Part shown: piece after piece, positions 38,001-49,187 of the stretch
How the letters are laid out: each line of letters opens with the position of its first letter
How positions within the stretch are numbered: the stretch's first letter is position 1
Source: Cheilinus undulatus
Taxonomy: Eukaryota; Chordata; Actinopteri; Labriformes; Labridae
Reading direction: 5' to 3'
Length of the DNA stretch: 64,000 nt
Assembly: GCF_018320785.1 (NCBI RefSeq)
Contig: NC_054886.1
Span: 27,477,732-27,541,731, forward strand
Made by a program: the position numbers and the translations under genes
Notes under the pieces: model-generated
The model's database searches: none
Told to the model about the DNA's origin: nothing
Seen by the model: the letters and a program-made list of their open reading frames with translations, nothing else

Positions 38001-41000
38001 GGACAGTATTTGTCTCCTGCAGATGTACCCCCCTGTCAATTTTACAGACCTCATATCTCCGGTCTGCATACTTGCTAAAGAAAGCATCATCCACTCTGGG
38101 ACAGAGAGCTGGGTCGCTACTGGTAAGATCACAGAGTGCACCAACAAGAACAAACATTTCACAATCATGCATTTTCTTCTTCAATAATAAGTAGCTGCAC
38201 ATGCTTTTATTTCTCTTTTGGCAGCCTAATGTGAACTTTAAAATTTCTCTGACTAGGTTCTTATCCTAATCCCCTGCTGAAAGTACCAGTGGTCAGAAAC
38301 AATGAATGTAAATGCTTCTTGCCTAAAGTCAAAGATCACATGATCTGTGCTGGACATCAGGATCAACACTGGCTTGATGATAACTGCCTGGTAACTACAA
38401 CCTTTTGTGTATTTGTCATGTAATGCCTGGTTATCTCAGCCTTTTCCAGGCTGTCAGGTTGGGGTTATCAAACTCTGATTATGTTAGTGTACAAACAGAT
38501 TTAACAGATTTAACTGTCGATGATCCATTGGTTACATCATTGTGTTTGTTTTTCATGCTGTATATGTATATTATTTCACTTCGCCCACAACAACTACTTT
38601 ATTTCGAAAATACATTCAAATTATTTATTTATTTATTTATTAATGCCATATTATAAAGCCATCTTCAAATTGTAAACCGCTTTTCTAAAAAGAGAATGAC
38701 ACAGGTAAAAAATGGCAGAAATGGATTAAAAGTGGTCAAAATAGATTTAAAGTGACACAAATGGGTCAACAGAAGCATAAAAGTTCACAAAAATTGCAGA
38801 AATAGTAGTGAAAAGGGGTTACAAGTCGCTAAAATTAGCAACACAAACAGTGAATTATGGTTCAAATCAGCAAAATTAACATAAGAAGTGGCAAAAATGG
38901 GTTAAAAGAGGTATCAAAGGGTGGACAGTTGAAAAAAAAATGTTTAAATGATGGCAAAACGGCAGAAAAAGTGGTGGAAATGGTACAAAAAGAGGCAAAA
39001 TGGCTTAGGTGGTGAAATAAGATACAAGGCTACAAAAATGTGATAAAAGAGGTAAAGATTGGTTTGATTTGGCAAAAACAATACATGAAGGTGGCAAAAA
39101 ATGGGTCCAAAGTGGCAAAGATGACAGAAAAGGGGTTAAAAGTGGTTGAAAAGTTTCTAAAATGAGTAATACAAAGAGTGAAACATGGTAACAATCAGCA
39201 AAAATTCAGAAGAATGGCAAAAAAAAAATTGGTTAAATGTGGCAAAAGGGCCAGAAGGAGTGGTGGAAAGGGTGCAAGAAGTGGCAAAATGGCTTAAATG
39301 TAGCACAATGGGCAGAAAAGATGGTGAAAAGGAGATAATAGATTGGGAAACATTTGTTAAAAGAGGCAAAAATGGGTTTAAATTGGTGGGAAAAAATTGG
39401 AAACAACAGTTAATGGGACAAAAATGGGTCAAAAATGAAAAAAATTGGCAGAAAAAGTAATGAAAGGGGGTTATAAGTTGTTAGAATGAGTAATACAAAT
39501 TGTGAAATATGGTTAGTCAGCCAAAATTGGCAGAAGAAGTGGTGAAAATGGGCTCAATGTGGCAAAATGGCCAAAAAAAGTGATGGAAAGGGTTAGAGAA
39601 GTGGCAAAATGGCTTAAATGTGGTACAGTGGGCAGAAAAGGTGGTGAAATAGAATACATTGTTGCAAAAATGTATTTAAAAAAGCAGAAATGGGCTTGAG
39701 TTGGCAAAAACAGTAAATTGAAGTTGCAAAATTGGTTAATATGGCACAAATGAGTCAAAAGTGGAAAATATGTCAGGATAAAATGGTGAAAAAGGGTTAA
39801 AAAGTTGCTAAAATGAGTAATACAAAGGATGAAGTATGGTTAGTCAGCAAAAAATGTCAGAAGAAGTGGTTAAAATGGGTTCAATGTGGTAGAATGGCCA
39901 GAAAAAAGGCAGAAAGGGTTCAAGAAGTCTCAAAATGGCTTAAATGTGGCACAATGGGAAGAGGTGGTGAAATAGGAGGAAAGATTGCAAACATGTTTTT
40001 TAAGAGGCAAAATTGGGTTTAAATTGGCACAAAAAAATATGATAAAAGTGGAAAAATGGGTCAACAGAGGCAAAAAAAAACCCATGGCAACAATGGCAGG
40101 CAAAGTGGTGAGAAGGGGTTAAAAAAGTGGCAAAAAGAGAGTGGGCTGATGAAAAGGGGTTGAAATGTGGTAAAAAAAAAAAAAAAGAAAGAAAAAAAGG
40201 TAAAAAAGAGGCAAATTGGTTAAAAAAAATTGCAAAATTGATGAAAAGTGACAGAAATGGTTAAGGGAGGTTAAAAGGGGCACAAATAAATAACTTGAAA
40301 TAACTTCAACATCAGACCAAAATGAAGCTGTTAGCTAGGATAGCTAGCACTAATGCCACTGATGCAACACACATACACTAATGTCATCAATAAATCACAA
40401 CTGGGGAGGGCCCATTCTCTGGGTTTGTCAGGGGCCTAGCTAAATTTGTGGGCGGGCCTGGACTGAAGTTACTGACTCAGTTAAAAAGTGCCAGCTGTGG
40501 GGACCAACCACAATATAAAACTTCAGCTGGCCGAGCTTGAGTGGCATAAATATTCAAGATTAATGTACGTGATAGATATGTATGTAATCTGTTTCCTCTA
40601 ATGTTTTGAGTTCTTTTAACCCATTAGGGGTTGCAGTGTAAATATTGCATTTTAACCTGAGTCCATCAGTTTGAACAAATATTATGAGTATGTTTAACTT
40701 TTGCAGTTTTACAGAGTAATACAAACAGACCACCAGAGTTACCTCTTTGTGCTAAAGGCTCTTTGCTCACAGGTGTCAATATCACAATAACTACAACAAA
40801 ATTCTCTTCTTAGGTTAACATAGGAGGAGGACTGCTGGTCAATCAACGTAACTACTGGACCCTGATTGGAGTCGTGAGGTTGGATCCAACCTGCAGCGAG
40901 CTTGATGGCCTTAAAACCTACAGCAGCGTGGCCCCTTTCTCAGAATATATCTTAAATGCCACCTACCATGACAACCAGCTAACCTTTGTTTCCATCAACT

Positions 41001-41263
41001 CCATGGGGACTGACCCTGATGCCAACTTTGTCTGTCCACATCCTTCAGAGCCTCCAATTGCGCCAACAGCCCAGCCTCCAGAGCCTCCCATGCAACCAAA
41101 ACCCCAACCTCCCTGTACCAACCACCCAGCTCCCCCATGTCCAAAGCCAGAGGGGGGATGCAGGGTTGACAGCGTGTTTGATAGTGGTGTCAGCATGATG
41201 CCCTCTTCCCCCTTCGTCTTACTCTGTGTTCTTGTTCTTTCACTCTGCGGTATTTACTGGTGA
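32028..41263 (+). CDS. Gene D: GPI-anchored S1 pseudoprotease, intact
   Basis: Exons 32028-32085, 34370-34390, 34562-34694, 37872-38122, 38257-38390 and 40814-41263 join in phases 1-1-2-1-0 to 348 residues without a stop. Residues 1-19 are a signal peptide. CGK at 28-30 supplies the Cys that normally tethers the propeptide, but no R-IVGG site follows. His57 is kept (TDGHC, His67), Asp102 is Ser116 (RDSICLL) and Ser195 is Ile202 (CLVNIGGGLL). Asp189 and the 42-58, 168-182 and 191-220 cysteines are kept. NFT at 127-129 is a probable glycosylation site. The C-terminal helix region is followed by GTDPDANFVC, a long Pro-rich linker with PPC repeats and the GPI-type tail [22 protein letters not shown] follows almost directly at 41265-41270. 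I infer a secreted, membrane-anchored binding protein, not an enzyme. Confidence 0.88.
32575..33015. mobile_element. Possible hAT-like MITE in gene D intron 1
   Basis: The left side GGGTGTAGC with a later GGGCCCAC roughly mirrors the right side GGGGGCCCAAAATCC...GCTACGCCCCTG. No clear 8-bp target duplication was found, so the limits are approximate. Confidence 0.4.
33208..34110 (+). mobile_element. Degenerate Tc1/mariner-like element (shared family 1)
   Basis: It begins in the shared terminal region (GTAAATGAAAGCAGAATG through AAGTAGGGACGGGGCAG). It continues with frames resembling a transposase helix-turn-helix (LNIPTKTVLNLIKRFRKSGK), then WKTVL-like and SLHLWWYG-like pieces in different frames. 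It has many lesions. Related copies lie reversed at 57437-57935 and 58140-59145. Confidence 0.65.
35225..35830 (-). repeat. GTGGCAAAAATGG-type array, reversed, gene D intron 3
   Basis: Repeated CCACTTTTGCCATTTTAACCC on the + strand. It is followed by the same unique segment as the reversed block at 5886-6520 (TTTACATTTTTAAGA at about 35852). Confidence 0.75.
36325..37480 (+). repeat. GTGGCAAAAATGG-type array, gene D intron 3
   Basis: Forward array with a higher-order period of about 400 bases. The segment with GAGAGAAAGCAG...GAAAAGCAGTTGAAAAGTGG recurs at about 36510, 36910 and 37300, showing stepwise duplication. Confidence 0.8.
38700..40290 (+). repeat. GTGGCAAAAATGG-type array, gene D intron 5
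   Basis: About 1.6 kb, with a higher-order period of roughly 300-350 bases marked by repeated AATGAGTAATACAAA (about 39160, 39487 and 39810). Intron 5 of gene E lacks this block. Confidence 0.85.
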
Positions 41264-43756
41264 AAATAAAATCTGCTAAGAAGGCTGGCTACATACTAGA
41301 TGCATTCAAATCTTAACCAATGTCAAAAACAGGGACAACCAATCCCATAAAAAAACTTTTTTATAATCTTTAACATCTAGATGGATTAGATTGATCACCA
41401 AGACCACCAGACCAACCGTTTGTAGTCGCAATTTTACAGTGGAGATTCTCAGAGAGGTCTCAGTCTAAACAATCCTCTTGGCATGAGCCATAGTAGTGTT
41501 CGGGTTTATTGCCATGTTTGTGAGCTGTGCAATGCACAACCAACTTCTGGTTGTTGACATTTCCCAGTCTGATCATTCAGGTTTGCAGTTGTGTAAACTA
41601 TTTTGGAAGCAGCCCGGTCTGCTATCATCAGTAGGGCTTAACAGTGTGGTTCCAGAAGCAAAAATCCCATCCTCATTCTCATATTGGATTTGATTATTTG
41701 CCTTATCATCAGGATTATCGGAGTTAGACTTACCACAAGCTACCTGAGTGTTGAACGATGATATATTGTCCTGTAGAGGACAAAAGTTTGCAAGATATCA
41801 ACCTCGTTTTAGGTAAAACATAGTCAAAAATACTACAATACCCACAACCCTGAGTGTCACAGCGATGTATCTAATTGGTGGGGTCTCTGGTAACCATGGA
41901 AATGTCTACCAAGCCCGCGAACAAAAGTTGTCAACTGTTGATGAAGCGATAAATGCTTACACTACAGCATATTACATTCACGTATAATCACTGTTATAAA
42001 GATAAGTGTAGAAAAAGGTAAATACATGGATTGGAAGCTTGAAAAGCTTTCATTAACAACTAATGAAATGAATCACAATGGAACATGGGATATGTAGTTC
42101 CACCCCCCTTGTAAAGAAATATGTTCACAGTCTTTTACCTTTGCCTTTTTCTTCGTTTTTTGAACGCCACCCAAGTAATGCCTTCAATTGTTAAGTGTGT
42201 AGCCACCTTCTTCTTTTATGTGGGAAACAAGGGAATAAAATCATATAACCGAATCACTGGGATTGTTGGTATGCCAAAATCAATCTTAAATCAGAGAGAA
42301 ACATTACAAACTGCAGTGGTGGAAAACTTCAAGATTGTGGTCAGATAAGAGCCCTCTGGTACCAGCCCTGAAAAGTCAGCTTTTTAGGACTGTTCCCTTT
42401 ATTCAGAGAGGACAGGATGGTGAATAGTGTTGGGAATCAGCAGAGAAAGAAGCAAGTCAGATTCAAACTCTAACCACTGGGCAGTGTTCCCTCTAATTGT
42501 CAAATGTCTGAGCAGACATTTGACTCCCCTCAGCCCCTACTTCATCAACTGTGGGCGACATCTGACGTGTATGCTACGTCCACGTGGCAGCACCATGGCA
42601 TCACCTCTCCAACTCCAAATATCATTACGTGACTGTGACTATAATGATTAAAAATCACTGTTCAAGTCGTGAATTTCATTCATTCATTCACAAGCCACTC
42701 TCAGTTTTAGCTAGCCACAATTTTGATGTCTGGAAATCCTGTTTAACATAACCAAGGTTTCCATTTAAAGGATTTACAATCCTTTGAAATGTAAAAAAAA
42801 AAAAAAAAAGTGTTATTCTAATTTAAAAGCCTTTGTCCTCAGGTGAAAACAGATATAACAAAGTTTGCAGTTTTATAGAAAAAAGCAGAAAGCTTGAACA
42901 TCTGGGATGAGACAAAGCACATGCTCTGTTTTCATGCTTTATCAGCCGTATTACAGCCAGGTCTCCTAAAGGAAGTCTACCTCCACAAATTGAGTTACTG
43001 AGGTACCCTCCATGGCTGGAATCCACCCGCATTCAGCGGCTGTTAATATTAAGCCCTGCCATCAGTGTTTCAGCTGTTGCATTATGTGGTAGCCACACTT
43101 TACATCTCTCACGTATGAGGCCCCATAGAGGTAGAAACTCTAAGCTAGAGTACCAGCTAGCCTGCGCATGAATGTGCCATTGATCACAGCGCATATTAAA
43201 AAAAAAAAGACGGGAATTTTTGAGGGAGCAACTTTTTTCTATTCTGTGCAGAGATGGACAGCAGTGCACAATTAAACCCCTTAGAAGGAACAGTGCTGCT
43301 AGGCCACCTGCACCCCAGCCCTGACGGTTTGAAGCCTATCAAAGGAGTTAAGTCGTACTTTAATTTGCTCAATTTTCAAACTCTGTATTTTATTCCTAAA
43401 ATGAAAGATTTTGTTGTTGACCCTGCCTAAAAGTACTACCCCCTAATTCACAATGATCAATATTTTGTTTTATTGGCGATGGGATTCTGTTTAGAGGATG
43501 TGTTTGGTGATGTTTTATGATTGTAGCAGACAAGGTAACAGGGTAACAGTCAATAAAAATTATTAACAATTATGTCTTGTAATTGCATGGTTAGAATGTT
43601 CGCTACAAAATCTTGTTAGGTCTTTTAAGTTTTTTGGGGTACCTAATCTAATAATCTAATAAAAATCAGCCATCTAATAAAAAAGATTTCTCAGATGTTT
43701 TTTTTTGTTTGTTTGTTTGTTTTTTTGGTGAGTCAGCACAGTTATACTAGTACATA
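41264..43756. other. Gene D 3' flank and intergenic DNA
   Basis: 41280-41450 is recognisably similar to 53960-54110 behind gene E (for example CTAGATTGATCA and AAGACCACCAGACC words). 43350-43520 resembles 55640-55800. No exon seen in either. Confidence 0.5.
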
Positions 43757-45608
43757 TACACAGTAAATTTACCTGAGTAAATTTTACTCATATTGAGTTA
43801 ATTGATTACTCTGAAAAATACATTTGGTCCCAGTCTATTTGGAGTAAAATTCACTTTGCTTGTAGAGTAATGTTTTCAGAGTTGTTTTTACTCTAAAAAG
43901 TGAACAAAACAAAAACAACTCTAACGCAACTTACTACAGAGTAATTCAGACCATAGTTTATCCATTATGCTGTTTTTTTTTTCTCAATACAGTGTTGTAT
44001 TTAGTCCTTTCAGAACTGTTTTTCATTCCTTATAGAAATGTTTCGACTCATTACGAAAGAATTTCTACTCCATGGGAATGGTTATGTAGAACTGTATCTT
44101 ACTCTAGATCAGGGGTTTTCAAAGTGTGTGAGAATGAGCCTCCCCTAAGAGAAAATTATTCATTCAATGCACAGACACACAAAAATAAGGAAAAAAGTGG
44201 TCTTAAATGACAAAAGGATGCTTAAATAGATGAAAAATGGAAAAAAAAATAGTGAAAAAGGACAAAAAATGGAAAATAACGTGGCAAAAAAGGGCAAAAA
44301 GTAGGAAAAATGTGGAATTAAATGATTATAGGATGCCTTAATTGGTGGAAAATGGCAAAAACAGCTTAAAGTAGCTATGAAAATAAATTAATGATGGCAA
44401 AAAATGGTCAAAAAGCAACAAAAAAGGGGTGAAAACAGACAAAAATGGGGAAAAAAGTGAAAAAAAAAGATTGGTGAGAAGTGAAAAAATGGTAACAGGT
44501 GGCAAAAAACGGTCCAAAGGTGGCAAAAACAAGGTAAAAAAAAAAATGAGTAAAAAAACAGTCAAGCGTGGCAAAAATGGGCAAAAAGTAGGGAAAAAGT
44601 GGTATTTAATGACAAAAAGCTGCTTAAATGGATGAAAAATGTCCAAAAAATGGTATAAAGGGGCAAAAAAGTGTCCCTTTTTTAAACGTTTTCTGGGGGA
44701 ATAATATTTAAAATGAAGTCATCAAAGACCCACTAACAATCACACGTTGAGTATAACTGCCTTAAAGTAACTTTACGTCTATTTATTTTGCTCCATGCAC
44801 AGCTGAGGTTAGCAAAGCAAATCACTTTTTTTCTGGTTTATGTTTCCGTGCCTCCCCTGAAGCTCTGTGGCGCCCCCCAGGGGAGGCCCGCCTCACACTT
44901 TGAAAACCACTGCTCTAGATAGATTGATCTTCTTCTTTAGATAGAGCTACATTTTCCTCTTAATAGATAATTCTGCCTTTACACCTATAAATGGCGTAAC
45001 AACAAAATAGGTGTTTTTGCCTATACATATTAGACAGTGTTCTAATATTACAGAAACAATTATGATGAACATAGGACAAAAACTCAGGAGCAGAGCACGA
45101 GACAAGGTGGTAAAGTTAAAGAAGTTCATTTTACAACAATAGTGCAAATGATGGTGAGTGTCCTTGCTGGTGGTTGGAAATAGCACTGTCAGAGAGACGG
45201 AGACGCTGCAAAAAAAGAAGACAAATAGTTAGACAAGGCAAAAAAAAAAAAACCTCACTGAAAAATCACTTCATTATCAAAGGGTGAGGAGGAGTTACCT
45301 GACTAGACGCTGCAGTACAAAGGTGTCTGAAGGTTCATCACCAGGTGAGGACATCGTGATTGCCAAGGATTATCTGCAGCTGGGACACCTAACGAGCTGC
45401 AGCTGTGACTGTCCTTGAGTGATGGCAGCTGAGTTGAAACTTAAGTGGGTGTGGTTAAAAGTTTACTCCCACAAAATCTACTCTGTGTTTTTTCTCCAAC
45501 TCTTTTGGTGGCTGGTAATAAATATACTCAATAAAGAGTACATCTTACTATTTTTGAGTAAAATACTTTTTACTCTGGAAAAAATTACTCACCAGATTTT
45601 CCTGTGTA
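43757..45608. mobile_element. Non-autonomous DNA transposon, 1.85 kb, hosting a nested hAT element
   Basis: The ends TACACAG (43757-43763) and CTGTGTA (45602-45608) are inverted, followed inward by related GAGTAA-rich sequence (about 14 of the first 20 inner bases match). The hAT element at 44110-44912 inserted into it. No transposase is seen. Confidence 0.55.
44110..44912. mobile_element. hAT-type MITE carrying a GTGGCAAAAA array
   Basis: The terminal inverted repeats are CAGGGGTTTTCAAAGTGTG at the left and CACACTTTGAAAACCACTG at the right. A perfect 8-bp duplication CTCTAGAT flanks them (44102-44109 and 44913-44920), the hAT signature. The interior (44190-44680) is GTGGCAAAAAxGG-type tandem repeat. 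Confidence 0.9.
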
Positions 45609-45844
45609 GACTTTTATGCATACATTACCTGGCTATCTTTATTGCATCTGTTTATGATAAAAAATACCAAACAGGCTGAGAAAATATTCATTCAGTTGGA
45701 TCTATTTCCATATTTTATTCATATTTCTCATACAGAATAACCCTATAATTATGTTGTAGCTGCCCTCCAAGTACGTCATATAGTCCCACTTCAAAAATAC
45801 TGAAATATCCCCTTAAGAGAGCTACATAACATCCATCCTGCCAG

Positions 45845-46085
45845 TTCTAAGATAAATGTTGTTTGTCAAATCTGAGACGAGCCTTTGTGTTCTTCTTGGT
45901 CAGCGGTGGATCTCTCCCATGGATGCCAAGCTTGCCCAGTCTCTTTCTTATTGTTAAATCATGAACTCTGACCTTAACTGAGTCAAGAGAGGCCTGCAGG
46001 TCTTTAGATGTTGTCTTGGGCTCTTTTGTGTCCTACTGGATGAGTCGTCGATGCGCTCTTGGAGTAATTTTGGTAGGCCGGCCAC
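45845..46085 (-). pseudogene. Tc1-like transposase N-terminal fragment
   Basis: The minus strand reads HDLTIRKRLGKLGIHGRD then PPLTKKNTKARLRFDKQH-like sequence, using more than one frame. This is the second helix-turn-helix region of a Tc1 transposase. The catalytic part is missing. Confidence 0.65.
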
Positions 46086-46300
46086 TCCGTTCGTTGTTTT
46101 AGTTCAGGATTTTTCCATTAAAAATAGTCCCAAGAACACCATCATTCTCTCCTCTTGTGTGTCCTCATCCATGTTGCGTGTTGTGTTCTCCGGTTGTCGC
46201 TATGTTTATTCTTCTTCGTTTTTGTTAGATCACGTGTGATCACGCGAGATTTCTGGCTTAGAGGACGAGATTCTAGATCGGTGGTTGGACAGAGTCATGA

Positions 46301-46346
46301 TGTGTGTGGTGTGCTGTGTTGAGATTATCAGAGCACACCACACACA
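46301..46346. repeat. Short perfect hairpin
   Basis: TGTGTGTGGTGTGCT and its complement AGCACACCACACACA flank a loop of about 16 bases. It is probably an end or palindrome of a small transposable element. Confidence 0.6.
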
Positions 46347-46932
46347 GTACGATCAAAACTGTTCAATGCCTGATTTTTTATCTTCATGTGTGGGGTCTCT
46401 AACAGATAAAAAATCTCTTAAGATTTAGAAAATCCTTATGTGTGTACTCCGCTTTAGTAGTGGCTCTGTAACCCAAAGCTTTTTTATAGATACCTACAGC
46501 CATGATGATACCGGCTACAGTATCTGGTTTCAACTACCATCAAAGAAATACTTCACCAGTTTACTTAAATCCATCAGTTTGAAGAAATAATAGCACGAGG
46601 AAAAAGCCAAGGACATCAAAGAAGTGCATAGTTTCACCTGTTTTCAACAGCTCAACAAAGCTCACTGTGACACCTGACAGTGACTGTTGTTTTGACAGGG
46701 ATGCACAGATGCTGGGGCATATAAGGATAACTTGGCATGATGGATGACCCACTTATAAATAAAATTTCACAATATGTGGCTGGAGCATTCCTGATTGGGT
46801 CATAAACATCAGCTGATTGACAATTCTGAACATCAAGTACTGTCAGACACAGGAATCAAGATATACATGTTTACCTATGGCTGACCTAATTCAGACATCA
46901 AGTCTATATGGATCATTGTTATAGGTGTGCCT

Positions 46933-46972
46933 CTTTAGGTGGGGTTAAGAATGCTGGTAAAGATGTATAAAT
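46933..46972 (+). promoter_or_regulatory. Core promoter of gene E
   Basis: CTTTAGGTGGGG (46933-46944), then TATAAAT (46966-46972) 39 bases before the ATG. Spacing is the same as in gene D. Confidence 0.6.
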
Positions 46973-47004
46973 TGAGGAGAAATCGAAGGACACTCAGTTA
47001 AAAG

Positions 47005-49146
47005 ATGGCTCTCTACAAGATCCTGTGCAGCGTGACTCTGATGCTCCTTTTTACACCCAACGGTAAGATGACTGATTATTTTTTCAAAGACAGGTTTTGC
47101 TTTTTTCTGTTTTCAGACTCAAGTTTTCATATGAATCTAGGCAGTTATTTTTTACACTGATTCTATTTAAGCACAATTTACCAGCTTACTTTTCTGTGAT
47201 AATGAACATATGTTAGGGAAAAACATGGAAAATGTGGGTGAAAAGTAGAAAAAAGAAGAGGAAAAGGGGCAAAAACTGCATATGAATATAAAAATGCATA
47301 AATGGGTTTTAAGAGGCAAGGGAAGAGCTAAAACTGGTTGAAAAAGGCAAAAAAAAAAAAAACCCTGGCAAAAATAGGGTAAAACTGAAAAAAAAAATAA
47401 ATGGACAAAAGGAGAATAAAAACACTAAAAGGGGGCAAAGAAAAGGAAGAGGAAAAGTAGCAAAAAGTGGCAAAAAACCTTGCAAAATGGGCCAAAGGCT
47501 GCCAAGAAAGACTAATAAGTGGATAGAAAGCACAAAAAGGGGCATATATAGTGAAAAAAGGTGGAAAAACGGGCCAAAAGCTGTATAAAAAACACAAAAA
47601 TGCTGGTAATTGGCAAAAATGGCTTTATATGTAAAAAAAAAAATGTAAAAATGGGTTACAAGAGGCAAGAGAAGGGCAAATATGGTGAAAAAGGCAGAAA
47701 TATGGCAAACAGTAAAAAAAATTAAATGGACCAATGGGCAGAAGTGGTATTGAAAAAAGGAGAATAGAAACGCAAAAACGGGGCAAATAAAAGCACCAAA
47801 ATAATGTCTAAAGGGAGAAATTTGAAAAACAAAATAGAAATATGGGTTATAAGAGGCTTAATAGGGTAAAAAGTTGCAAATATTAGTTAACAGTGGCAAA
47901 AAGTAGAGGAAAATGGGCAAACGGTGGCATAAAACTTGCAAGAATGGCAAAAGGCAACCAAGAAAGAATTGTAAGTGGCTAAACAGCGCAACAAGGGGCA
48001 GATATAGTTTAAAAGTTTATGATAAAGGAAGAAAATGGCAAAAAGTGGTGAAAATGGGCAAAAATGGCATTAAAATGTAAAAAAAATAGCTGAAATGGGT
48101 TATATGAGGCAAATAGAAGAGCTAAAAATGGATGAAAATGACAAGAAAAAGTGGCAAAAATGCTGCAAAATGGGCAAAAAGGATGCAAAAAAAGGGTTAA
48201 AAGTGGCTAAATAAGGCAAATATAGCATAGCAAAAAGTAAGTATTCATCAGATTATTGTGCAACTTGTTGGTAAATGGGTCAGACCTCAAAAGTGGGACA
48301 ATAAGTAAAGGTTGAATTACTTTTTGTTGATCTGTTTCCTTGTATCGCTGTGTCACAACAGAAAGTCAAGAAAACAAAAGCCTTACGTTTTTCAAAAGTC
48401 TTAGTTTCTCAGAAATGCAGGGCTGTGGCTGGGACTCTGAGATTTCAGTAAAGACAGGTTCAGAGATCTGTGATGCAGCCAGACTGGTTTAAGACATCAA
48501 AGGGAAAAGCTGAGGGGACTTAGTTCAGGATGCAGAAATATATCATCTCCTCTATTGCAGCAGTGTAAGCTGAACGTTGCTTCTGTCACAAGCTAAGCAG
48601 TCCAAGTTTCAGCTTGTCTCATGGGGAATCTTTGGTCTGAGCTGGGTTTAAGAAATCTGAGGGGAAACAAAGGAAAGGGATGGTGTTACTTTGACCCAGT
48701 CGTTCTGATATTGAACATGTTTCTGTCTGTTTTCAACCTCAGGGGGTCACGCCGTTATGCCAGGTAAGCATCCCAGTTTCAATCTGTCACAAATAACTAT
48801 ATTTTTATCTTCAAACCATGTTAATGTTGCAGTTTGCTTGATGTTAAAATCGCCATGTTGCATGTTATCAATTCTTCTTTTCTGCAGAATGTGGCAAAAT
48901 GGTGGACGGTCATCCAGACCATCTGCCCTGGCAGGCTATCATCACCATTGATGGGCGTATCCGCTGTTTAGGCTCCCTCATCAATCAGCAGTGGGTGCTG
49001 ACAGACGGCCACTGTGGAGCTGGGTGAGACACTGTGGAAGTTTTTAACCTTGAACTGTTTGTTCTTTACTTAGTGGGGTTAGGACAGGAGAATAACAGGG
49101 AAACAGATTCACAACATCATCTAAATAATCTAATAATATAATAATA

Positions 49147-49187
<41 letters not shown>

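Noticed and set aside
38391..40813. Possible hidden exon carrying an active GDSGGP motif in gene D intron 5
   Set aside because: None was seen on reading the intron. It is filled by the repeat array and the phase-0 junction to the existing last exon is intact.
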